64,000 nucleotides of DNA, from NCBI GenBank assembly GCA_037481615.1, contig JBBFLI010000019.1; one strand, 5' to 3'. This DNA comes from SpSt-501 sp037481615 (GTDB lineage: Bacteria; Desulfobacterota; Desulfobacteria; Desulfobacterales; SpSt-501). Position numbers and translations under genes: made by a program. The notes under the pieces were generated by a model. That model was not told the DNA's origin and did not search any database. It saw nothing but the letters and a program-made list of their open reading frames with translations. Positions 1-7,329 of the stretch are shown in pieces (the first letter of the stretch is position 1; every line of letters begins with the position of its first letter).

Positions 1-1151
1 AGATCCCGCAACCCGAAGTGCGCCAGGCCTTTCAGGTAGTGTGCACGGGCCGACTTGGGCTCCTCCTGGATCAGCTGGCCCAGCAGCTCGACGGCCGGCT
101 CGAACTGTCTCTTGGCGATCAGGATCTCGCTTGCCAGCATCCGCGCGGGGAAATACTTGGGCCGCTTCTTCAGAACGGCGGCGTTCTCCTGCTCCGCCGC
201 GGCGATATCGCCCTGCGAGAGGTGGTGGCGCACGATGGACAGGGAAATGTCGAGGTTTTCAGGCTCGACTTCGCGGGCCTTCCGGTACATTTCAAAGGCC
301 TTGTCCTTTCGGCCGGTCGCCTCGTAGAAACCGGCCAGCACCAGGCAGGGTTTGGCGCTCCCGGGTTCCAGCGCGAGCGCTTTTTTGAACGCCGCCTCGG
401 CCTCGTCGGGACGCTGGCGGCTCAGCAGGAAGTTGCCCAGCGTGATGAGCAGGTCCGCGTCGCCGGGGTGGTCGGCGACGGCCTGCCGGATCTGTTCCTC
501 GGCCTTGTCCGGCCGGCGCTGGCTCAGGTAGAAGCCGAAAAGGGCCATGCGGTTCTTGGCCGACTTCGGGTCGATCGCGAGCGCCTGCAGCAGCGCCCGC
601 TCGGCCTCGCTCACCTGCCCCTGCCGCGCCAGCACCCGCGCGAGCCCGATGTAGGCCCGCTCCTGGCGGTTGTCGATTTCGATCACGCGGCGAAACACCT
701 TGCCCGCCTCCGCGGGCTTCTGGTCCTGGTCGTGCAGAGAGGCCAGGAGCAGCAGGGCCTCGATGTGATCAGGCTCGCGGGCGAGAATTCCTTCCACCCT
801 CTTGCGTGCTTCCTCGAAATTCCGGCCCAGCACCAGGAACCCCGCCAGTTTGAGCTGGGCCTCCGTGTTGTCCGGATCCAGCTCCGTCACGGCGGAGTAA
901 GCCCGAAAAGCCTCCTGGACATCGCCCAGCTTCAGGCTGGTTTCGGCCAGCAGAAGCTGGGCGGGCGCAAACCTCGGGTCGATCTGGAGAGCGTTTTTCA
1001 GCTCGATCCTTGCCGCCTTGAACTCGCCCCGCTCGAAGTACTGCCTGCCCTTGGCGAGGTGGGACTGCTTTTTCTCGTCCTTGGAGGCGCAGCCGCCGAA
1101 CACCAGGGCCGCGGTCAACAGGATCACCGTCATTCGTGTGAAACGATCCAT
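1..1151 (-). CDS. prsT: PrsT, XrtA/PEP-CTERM system TPR-repeat lipoprotein (5' part, cut by window edge)
   Basis: About 383 N-terminal residues are visible; the gene runs off the left edge. The protein starts with a signal peptide ending in a lipobox (LVFGGC, Cys near residue 22) and continues as unbroken tetratricopeptide repeats (for example FERGEFKAARIELKNAL). This layout, a lipoprotein made of many TPRs of roughly 900 residues, is that of PrsT in exosortase A loci, thought to act in the periplasm or at the outer membrane during EPS and PEP-CTERM protein assembly. The ATG at 1151 has a good Shine-Dalgarno (AGGAGG, 7 nt spacing). It is divergent from an XrtA-associated ATPase and has a near-perfect sigma-54 promoter about 190 nt upstream. 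The assignment to PrsT rests on lipobox, repeats and neighbourhood; the C-terminal part is not seen. Confidence 0.85.
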   Translation of the reverse strand, partial: MDRFTRMTVILLTAALVFGGCASKDEKKQSHLAKGRQYFERGEFKAARIELKNALQIDPRFAPAQLLLAETSLKLGDVQEAFRAYSAVTELDPDNTEAQLKLAGFLVLGRNFEEARKRVEGILAREPDHIEALLLLASLHDQDQKPAEAGKVFRRVIEIDNRQERAYIGLARVLARQGQVSEAERALLQALAIDPKSAKNRMALFGFYLSQRRPDKAEEQIRQAVADHPGDADLLITLGNFLLSRQRPDEAEAAFKKALALEPGSAKPCLVLAGFYEATGRKDKAFEMYRKAREVEPENLDISLSIVRHHLSQGDIAAAEQENAAVLKKRPKYFPARMLASEILIAKRQFEPAVELLGQLIQEEPKSARAHYLKGLAHFGLRD

Positions 1152-1675
1152 TCTCTCGCCTCCTGAAGGGGACTGGGATCTCGTCGGCCCGCCGCCTCAC
1201 TCAACCGGCCGAAATTCCGCAGCCGCTGAAGCCCCGCGGCGAAGAGCCTCGCTGCGTCTTCCCATCCGGCGCGTTCTCCACCGCGGGAAAAACGACGAAC
1301 GCCGCCACGAGGGGCCTCCGGCGGCCGGGCAGTTATATATGCATTGTGCGTGCCAGTGTTTTCTGCGGAGGTGTTTTTTATCGAATCTGACCCCAAATTC
1401 CGCCGGATTCGTTCAGGCGGCCGGTGGGATGCCCATTCACGGGGGTAAAGACCAGGCATAAAATTATCCAGGATTGGCGACTTTTTTTCATACACATATC
1501 TCTTTATGTTCTCAGGCGGGCGATCCCGGGTTCATCCCCGTGACCAACCCGGCGGCGAGCGCAGGGCGACGACGATTGCCTTTTCTGCGTATTGCGATTA
1601 TGCTTCAAATACATCTCAAGTCTTCTCCGACCTGCCGTTACCGAGAACGAACTCCGCCCCCGAGGCGTACTCGTC
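1152..1675. other. divergent intergenic region between prsT and the XrtA-type ATPase
   Basis: This 524-base region holds no convincing gene. It contains the prsT sigma-54 promoter (1340-1355) and, upstream of it, candidate operator inverted repeats: CGAATC/GATTCG with an 18 nt spacer starting near 1382, and CCGCC-N11-GGCGG at 1400-1420. The part from 1455 to 1680 is more AT-rich. No clear sigma-54 promoter was found for the plus-strand gene. Confidence 0.5.
1340..1355 (-). promoter_or_regulatory. sigma-54 promoter for prsT
   Basis: Read on the minus strand the site is TGGCACGCACAATGCA, matching the -24/-12 consensus TGGCAC-N5-TTGCA with the exact GG-N10-GC spacing. It faces prsT, leaving a leader of about 190 nt. 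PrsR, encoded at 39712-41091, is the obvious activator. Confidence 0.75.
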
Positions 1676-2791
1676 ATGTACAACGAATTTTATGGTTTTT
1701 CGCGGGATCCTTTTGTGATCGTCCCGGACCCGAATTATCTCTACATGAGCCCCAAGCACGAAGAGGCCCTGGCCCGACTCGTGCTCGGCATCAAAGAGCG
1801 GCGCGCCGTCATCTTGCTCACCGGCGAGGTGGGAGTCGGAAAAACGACGCTGATCCGCTTCCTCACCTCGCGCCTGCCGGCGCAGATCCGGCCTGCCACC
1901 ATCTCCAACTCGAACCTCGACGCCGAGGCGCTGCTGCGGATGATCCTGGCCGAGTTCGGCCTGCCGGCCCCCGCCGAGGCCGACAAGTCGGCCCTCATCA
2001 AGGGACTTCAAAACCACCTTGAGAGCCTGGCCGCCCAAAGGCACCGCGGGCTCCTGATCATCGACGAGGCCCAGAACCTGCCTCTGGACGCACTCGAGGA
2101 AGTCCGCATGCTGGGCAACCTGCAACACGGCAATTACAGCCTGTTGCAGATTCTTTTGGTGGGCCAGCCCGAGTTGCGCGCCCGAATGCGGGACCCGCGC
2201 TACACCCAGATCGCGCAGCGGATCGCCCTCAGCTACCATATCGACGCCTTGAACCTGGAGGAGACCCGGGCCTACATCGTTTACCGGCTGAAGCGCAGCG
2301 GCGGCAGCCCCGAAATCTTTACCGGCGATGCGGTGGAAAAGGTCTACCAGTTGTCCCGGGGGATCCCCCGTTTGATCAACCTGGTCTGCGACAGCGCCCT
2401 GATCTACGGGTTCAGCGAGGAACAGCGCCTGATCCACGAAGCCGTGGTGGTCAAAGCGGCCCGGCAGCTGGACCTGATGGGCCTGTTGAGTGCGAAGGAC
2501 GGCGCCGGCCCCGAGGCGGAGCGGCCGCTTGCGCCTCAGCGGGGAGACGGCGGCTCCGCCGCCCAGGCGGACGGCCTTGAGAAAACCCTCGCCCGGTTCC
2601 TGGACGAGTTCAGGGAGGAGGTACGAAAAATCGCGGAACAGGTCGGCAAAGCGAACAGCGCCGCGCTGAACCTCACGCTCGCGATGGAGAAACTCTTGGA
2701 GCAGGAGCGCACCCGCTGCATCAAACTCCCCCCCGACCGGGCTACGCTGGATTTCCTGCGAAGAATCCTCACCGGGGAGATGAAACAATGA
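1676..2791 (+). CDS. XrtA/PEP-CTERM-associated secretion ATPase (ExeA/GspA-like AAA ATPase), copy 1
   Basis: A 371-residue AAA ATPase beginning MYNEFYGFSRDPF, the typical start of the PEP-CTERM-locus ATPase subfamily (TIGR03015 type). Walker A GEVGVGKTT lies at residues 50-58, Walker B LLIIDEAQ at about 126-133, followed by sensor motifs (LLQILLVGQPEL, RIALSYHI). The last 100 residues form a predicted coiled coil without other domains. The start at 1676 was chosen over an in-frame upstream start at 1592 because it has GAGG 10 nt upstream and fits the family. It is divergent from prsT. A paralogue with the same architecture lies at 57922-59133 in the EPS export block, so the genome has at least two. 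Role: probably energising export or assembly of the XrtA-type polysaccharide; the precise function is not established. Confidence 0.88.
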   Translation: MYNEFYGFSRDPFVIVPDPNYLYMSPKHEEALARLVLGIKERRAVILLTGEVGVGKTTLIRFLTSRLPAQIRPATISNSNLDAEALLRMILAEFGLPAPAEADKSALIKGLQNHLESLAAQRHRGLLIIDEAQNLPLDALEEVRMLGNLQHGNYSLLQILLVGQPELRARMRDPRYTQIAQRIALSYHIDALNLEETRAYIVYRLKRSGGSPEIFTGDAVEKVYQLSRGIPRLINLVCDSALIYGFSEEQRLIHEAVVVKAARQLDLMGLLSAKDGAGPEAERPLAPQRGDGGSAAQADGLEKTLARFLDEFREEVRKIAEQVGKANSAALNLTLAMEKLLEQERTRCIKLPPDRATLDFLRRILTGEMKQ

Positions 2792-2957
2792 CCTCGGCGG
2801 CCGCCCGCGGCGCAGCGGTTGAAGCCGCGGGAAGCCGCTTCATCGGCCCCGCCGGCCCGGCCCGGCGTGCAGGCTCGCCGGCGGGCGCCTTCGCGGGGCA
2901 TCGCGCGACGAAGAGGCGAACCAAAGGCAACCTCCGGGGGGGGGTCCTACCGCAGGA

Positions 2958-4532
2958 TCACGGGGCCGGGCAAGCCGCGGAAGCGGTCAACGGGGTGAGC
3001 CTTCCCGCGCGCCAGGCGGCCTCGAAGGCGGCGACGACCGCCGGGTCGAACTGGCCGCCCGCCTCCCCGTGGATGATTTCGAGGATCGTCCCCTCCTCCA
3101 TCCTCCGCCGGTAGGCCCGGTCCGAGGCCATGGCGTCGTAGGCGTCGGCGATGGCGAGCAGGCGCGCGAGAAGGGGGATCTCCTCCCCGCGCAGGCCCGC
3201 GGGGTAGCCGCGGCCGTCGAAGCGCTCGTGGTGGCAGCGGATGATGCGGCGCTCCTCCTCCCAGAGCCCGAGCTGGCTCAGCATGTTCGCGCCGAGCACG
3301 GGGTGCTCCTTGATCTTCTCGAATTCCTCGCTCGTCAGCCGGCCCGGCTTGAGGAGGATTTCGTCGCGGATGCCGATCTTGCCGATGTCGTGGAGCGGTC
3401 CGGCGAACTGGAGCACGTTCAGCTCGTCGCGGCTTAAGCCCATCGCCTCGCCCACGACCATGGCGATGCGCGTGACCCGGCTCGAGTGCTGCCGCGTGTA
3501 GAGATCGCGCGCTTCGAGCGCATGGACGAAGCCGTAGAGGGTCGCAAAGAGGTTTTCCTGCAGGTTCTCGTAGAGGGCGAGGTTTTCGATCGCCCCGGCC
3601 GCGGTGCGCGCGGTGAAGCCCAGGTACTCGAGATCCTTTCGGCCGAAGGGCCGCCCCCCCGGCCGGACCCCCGCCGCAAGGGCCCCGAAGAGGGTGCCGC
3701 GGATGAAGACCGGGGTCGCCGCGCGGCAGGAAAAAGGTTGCGGGGGGTCGCCGCCGCCTTCCGCGGCCGCGTGCAGCACCGCCCGGCCTCCCCCGACCGC
3801 CTCGCCGGCCGCCTGGCAAAGCCCGGCGGGGATCGCCTCCTCGCACCCCTCGAGCGGCGGCGAGGCGGCGAGCGCGACCGGCTCCTCGCCACCCCCCGGG
3901 AGCACGTAAAAGACCGCCTGGTCGGCCCCGACCGCCTCGCGGGCGATCTCCGCCGTGCGCTGGAAGACCCCGCCCGGCGAGACCTCGGCCGTGAGCCCGG
4001 TCAGGATGCGGTTCAGCGTGTTCAGCTCCTCGACCTTGGAGAGCAGCTCGCGGTTCACGGCCTCGAGGCGCTCCTTGGCGCGCACCTCCTCCTGGAGCAG
4101 GAGGTTTTCCGTGTAGAGCGCGCGCTCGCGCAGCACCCGCCGCAGGCTGAGCTCCATCTGTTTCAGGTCGAAGGGCTTGACGAGAAAATCGAGGACCCCG
4201 CTGCGGACGGTGCGGATCGAGGCCTCGAGCGACGGGTAGGCGGTCATGACGATCACGGGGAGGGTGTTGTCGCGCGCGTGGATGCGCTCGGCGAGCTCGA
4301 GGCCGCTCATTTCCGGCATGTGGATGTCGGTCAGGCAGCAGTCGACCGGCTCCCGCTCGAGGAGCGACAGCGCCTCCCGCCCGCCCGCCGCGGTGCGCAC
4401 GGAATAGCCGCGGCGGCGCAAGTACTCGCCCACGGCGTCAAGGATGCTCTCCTCGTCGTCGACGATCAGGATGCGCTCGCCGGCTGCGGGCGAAGCGGGC
4501 TCGGGTGCGGAAACGTCCCGGTCGAACGGCAT
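2958..4532 (-). CDS. Response regulator with GAF and HD-GYP domains (probable c-di-GMP phosphodiesterase)
   Basis: The 524-residue product has three parts: a CheY-like receiver (residues 19-130, phosphoacceptor Asp69 in CLTDIHMPEMSG, conserved DD in LIVDDEE and Lys in VKPFD), a coiled coil followed by a GAF-like domain (about 180-320), and an HD-GYP domain with HDIGKIGIRD (HD at 381-382) and DGRGYPAGL (GYP at 442-444). Metal-binding His pairs (HHERFDG) are present, so cyclic-di-GMP hydrolysis is likely. ATG 4532 is preferred to the upstream in-frame start at 4748 because the extension is Gly/Arg-rich and overlaps the region before the divergent glycosyltransferase. It is convergent with the ATPase at 1676-2791; 166 bases between them hold no recognised feature. 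Confidence 0.9.
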   Translation of the reverse strand: MPFDRDVSAPEPASPAAGERILIVDDEESILDAVGEYLRRRGYSVRTAAGGREALSLLEREPVDCCLTDIHMPEMSGLELAERIHARDNTLPVIVMTAYPSLEASIRTVRSGVLDFLVKPFDLKQMELSLRRVLRERALYTENLLLQEEVRAKERLEAVNRELLSKVEELNTLNRILTGLTAEVSPGGVFQRTAEIAREAVGADQAVFYVLPGGGEEPVALAASPPLEGCEEAIPAGLCQAAGEAVGGGRAVLHAAAEGGGDPPQPFSCRAATPVFIRGTLFGALAAGVRPGGRPFGRKDLEYLGFTARTAAGAIENLALYENLQENLFATLYGFVHALEARDLYTRQHSSRVTRIAMVVGEAMGLSRDELNVLQFAGPLHDIGKIGIRDEILLKPGRLTSEEFEKIKEHPVLGANMLSQLGLWEEERRIIRCHHERFDGRGYPAGLRGEEIPLLARLLAIADAYDAMASDRAYRRRMEEGTILEIIHGEAGGQFDPAVVAAFEAAWRAGRLTPLTASAACPAP

Positions 4533-4713
4533 GGCGTCGGCGTGACCCCCCCGCGGGGCGTCGCCCCGGGCGACCCCCGCCACATCGAGGCTATCGGCAC
4601 ATGCGCCGGAAATCTTTACCCCCCCCCCGCCCCGCTTGCAGAAAGGGCGGAACTCGGGCAAGAGAGGCGCACGCGCAAATCTCCCCCGGAGAGCCGCGAA
4701 AGCCAAAAACCCC

Positions 4714-5976
4714 ATGACCCCCGGAGACCCGGAGCGCGCCCTCCACATCGGGCTCTTGAGCTACCGCACCAACCCTTACAGCGGCGGCCAGGGGGTCTAC
4801 GTCCGCCACCTCGCCTCCCACCTGCGGGATCTCGGCCACCGCGTGACGGTGATCTCGGGTCCGCCGCGGCCCGAGCTCCCCGCGGGGGTGGGCCTCGTTT
4901 ACCTGCCGGGGCTCGATCTCTACAACCCGGCGAACCCCTTCCGCCTGCCGCGGCCCGCGGAGCTCGCCGACCCGGTCAACCTCCTCGAGTGGCTCGGGGT
5001 CGCCACCGGGGGCTTCCCCGAGCCCCTCACCTTCGGGCTGCGCGTCCTGAGACACCTGAACGGCGGAGCCGGCGGCGGCTTCGACGTTTTCCACGACAAC
5101 CAGAGCCTCTCCTACGGGCTGCTCCGGCTTTCCCGGAGGGTCCCGCTCGTGGCGACCATCCATCACCCGCTCACGCTCGACCGGCGCTGGGCGGTGCGCG
5201 CCGCAAGGGGCCCGTTCCAAAAGCTGCAGCGCTAGCGCTGGTACTCCCCGATCGGGATGCAGAAGCGCGTCGCCCGCCGCCTGCCGCACCTCATCACCGT
5301 CTCGGAGGCCGCGCGGCGCGACTTCGCGCGCGACTACCGCATCCCCGCGGCGCGGATGCGCGTGATCGCAAACGGGATCGACACGCAGGCCTTCCGGCCG
5401 CTTGCGGGCGTCCCCCGCGAGCCGGGCCGCATCCTCGTCACCCACAGCGCGGACGTGCCCCTCAAAGGCCTTGCCGTGCTGCTTGAGGCGCTCGCCGGGA
5501 TCGACCGCCCCTTGCGGCTGGTCGTGGTGGGGGAACTCAAGCGCGACGGCGAGACCGCGCGCACGGCCGCCGCCCTCGGCCTGAACGGCCGGATCGAGGT
5601 CACGGGCCGCATCCCGGAAGGGGAACTCGTCCGCCAGTACGCGCGCGCCTGGGCGGCGGTCGTCCCCTCGCTCTACGAGGGCTTCGGCTTCCCGGCCGGG
5701 GAGGCCATGGCCTGCGGGGTCCCGGTCGTCGCCACCACGGCGGGGGCGCTGCCCGAGGTCGTGGGCGAAGCGGGGCTTCTCGTCCCGCCCGGCGACGCGG
5801 CGGCCCTGCGGGGGGCGCTCGCGCGCCTGATCGATGAGCCCGCGACCGCGCGCCGGCTGGGGGCGGCGGGGCGCGAGCGGGTGCTCCGGCTCTTCTCCTG
5901 GCGGCGCGCGGCCCGGGAAACGGTTTCCGTCTACCGCGAGGCGATCCGTGATCACCGTCGATTTCGCGCGCCTTGA
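4714..5976 (+). pseudogene. Glycosyltransferase family 4 gene interrupted by an in-frame TAG at 5233-5235
   Basis: Residues before the stop (HIGLLSYRTNPYSGGQGVYV) form a GT4 N-terminal Rossmann half. The same reading frame continues directly after the TAG (RWYSPIGMQKRVARR, TVSEAARRDFARDYRIP) into a complete donor-binding half with the EX7E-like region VPSLYEGFGFPAGEAMACG. Read through, the protein would be 420 codons, a normal GT4 length, so this is one gene with a nonsense codon rather than two genes. A start at 5257 is possible (ATG) but would make only the C-terminal half. UAG is used as a normal stop elsewhere in the window (for example at 41037), so a recoded codon is unlikely. The downstream methyltransferase overlaps its end. 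Explanation: mutation, sequencing error or, less likely, readthrough. Confidence 0.8.
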
Positions 5977-6763
5977 GCCCGCGCCGGGCTGGCGCGTCCT
6001 CGACGTCGGCTGCGGGAGCGGGCGGCACACGGCGGCGGCAAAACGCCTTCCCGCGGCCCGCGTCGTGGGGGTGGACCGCGCGGCGGCCGAGCTCTCCGCG
6101 GCGCGCGAGCGGCTTTCCCTGCACGAAAAGCTCGAGGGGCCGGGCGAGGGGCGGGCCTTTCTCCTCGCGGGCGACGTCCTCGATCTGCCCTTCGCCGCGG
6201 CGAGCTTCGATCTCGTGCTCTGCTGCGAGGTCCTCGAGCACGTGCCCGACGACCGCCGCGCGGCCGCGGAGCTCGCCCGGGTGCTCCGGCCCGGGGGCAC
6301 GCTCGTCGTGAGCGTGCCGCGCTTCTTCCCGGAGCGCCTCTGCTGGGCGCTCTCGCGCGCCTATGCGCGCGAGCCCGGCGGCCATGTGCGCATCTACCGC
6401 AAAGCCGGCCTGCTTGCCTTGCTGCGCGGGGCGGGCCTCGAAGCCTTTTCGGCGCATCACGCCCACGGTTTCCACAGCCCCTACTGGTGGCTCCGATGCC
6501 TCTGCGGTCTCGACCGCCCGGAGGCCCCTCCCGTGCGGCTCTACCGGCGCTTTCTCCATCGCCGGCTCTTCTCGCGGCACCGCGGGGTCGACCGCCTCGA
6601 GCGCCTGCTCGACCCCTTGCTCGGCAAGAGCTTGGTCGTCTATTTCCGGAAAACGGCGGGGTCGGCGGGGGGGGGGCCGCAACGCCGCAGGACGGCGAGG
6701 CTCTCGACACGGGAGTGGGGCTCGAAGAGCCCCGAGGCGAGCGCGAGCTTCAGGACCTCGTAA
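5948..6763 (+). CDS. Class I SAM-dependent methyltransferase (Methyltransf_11 type)
   Basis: The 271-residue protein has the SAM-binding motif VLDVGCGSGRHT near residue 20, the acidic loop VVGVDRA, and motif IV SFDLVLCCEVLEHVPD followed by VLRPGGTLVVSVP. The GTG start at 5948 has GAGG six bases upstream and overlaps the end of the glycosyltransferase gene, so both are probably co-transcribed and could modify the same glycan or lipid. The real fold seems to end near VVYFRKT; the last ~40 residues are an unstructured run-on that overlaps the convergent methyltransferase by 124 bases, just after a run of ten G residues, so a short indel there could have altered the natural stop. The substrate is unknown. 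Confidence 0.8.
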   Translation: MITVDFARLEPAPGWRVLDVGCGSGRHTAAAKRLPAARVVGVDRAAAELSAARERLSLHEKLEGPGEGRAFLLAGDVLDLPFAAASFDLVLCCEVLEHVPDDRRAAAELARVLRPGGTLVVSVPRFFPERLCWALSRAYAREPGGHVRIYRKAGLLALLRGAGLEAFSAHHAHGFHSPYWWLRCLCGLDRPEAPPVRLYRRFLHRRLFSRHRGVDRLERLLDPLLGKSLVVYFRKTAGSAGGGPQRRRTARLSTREWGSKSPEASASFRTS

Positions 6764-7329
6764 GGGGCCCGGCCGCCTTGCGCGGGGTCCTCGAAGACGT
6801 CGTGGAAGAGGAGAAAGCCGCCCGGAACGAGGTGCGGGGACCAGCCCGCGTAGTCGGCGAGCACGGTCTCCAGGGCGTGCCCGCCGTCGATGAAGACGAG
6901 CGCAAGCGGCGTCCGCCAGGCGCGCGCGGCAAGCGCCGAGGCGCAGACGATCGGCACCACCGTCTCCTCGAGGCGGGCGCGGCGGAGCGTCTCGCGGAAC
7001 CCCGGCAGGGTGTCGACCCCGCCGCGGCGCGGGTCGAAGAGGGCGGGGTCGAAATAGGCCTCGCCCGGCTGCTGTTCCTCGGAGCCGCGGTGGTGGTCGA
7101 CCGAGAAGAGCACCTGGCCGCGCTCGGCGCAGGCCGTCCCCAGGCAGACCGCCGACCTGCCGCAGTAGCTGCCGATCTCGAGGCAGGGCCCGAGCGGGGC
7201 GGCCTCCCGGCCGACCCGGTAGAGGTGCTCCGCCTCGGCCGCGGCGAGAAAGCCCTTGACCGAGAGGACGAGCGCGAGATCGAGGCCGCCTGCCCGCCCG
7301 GCGGGTGCCGACACCCCCCGCTCGCTCAC
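6640..7329 (-). CDS. Class I SAM-dependent methyltransferase (Methyltransf_24 / CmcI-like)
   Basis: A 229-residue protein with CLEIGSYCGRSAVCLG (SAM-binding motif I), SVDHHRGSEEQQ (motif II), LVFIDGGHALETV and LVPGGFLLFHDVFED, typical of the Methyltransf_24 family that acts on sugars or small molecules. The GTG start at 7329 overlaps the ftsK stop codon (GTGA), showing translational coupling. The same 4-base coupling is used repeatedly in this region. Its 3' end overlaps the convergent methyltransferase gene 5948-6763. The substrate cannot be told. Confidence 0.8.
   Translation of the reverse strand: MSERGVSAPAGRAGGLDLALVLSVKGFLAAAEAEHLYRVGREAAPLGPCLEIGSYCGRSAVCLGTACAERGQVLFSVDHHRGSEEQQPGEAYFDPALFDPRRGGVDTLPGFRETLRRARLEETVVPIVCASALAARAWRTPLALVFIDGGHALETVLADYAGWSPHLVPGGFLLFHDVFEDPAQGGRAPYEVLKLALASGLFEPHSRVESLAVLRRCGPPPADPAVFRK

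Noticed and set aside
18..1166. A 382-codon plus-strand open frame
   Set aside because: Exact antisense of the prsT TPR repeats, whose translation on the minus strand is clearly meaningful.
5233..5235. TAG as a pyrrolysine codon
   Set aside because: Glycosyltransferases are not known pyrrolysine proteins and UAG serves as a normal stop elsewhere in the window; no pyl genes are visible.
3486..5486. A 666-codon plus-strand open frame
   Set aside because: Antisense to the HD-GYP regulator and then out of frame with the glycosyltransferase; no motifs.
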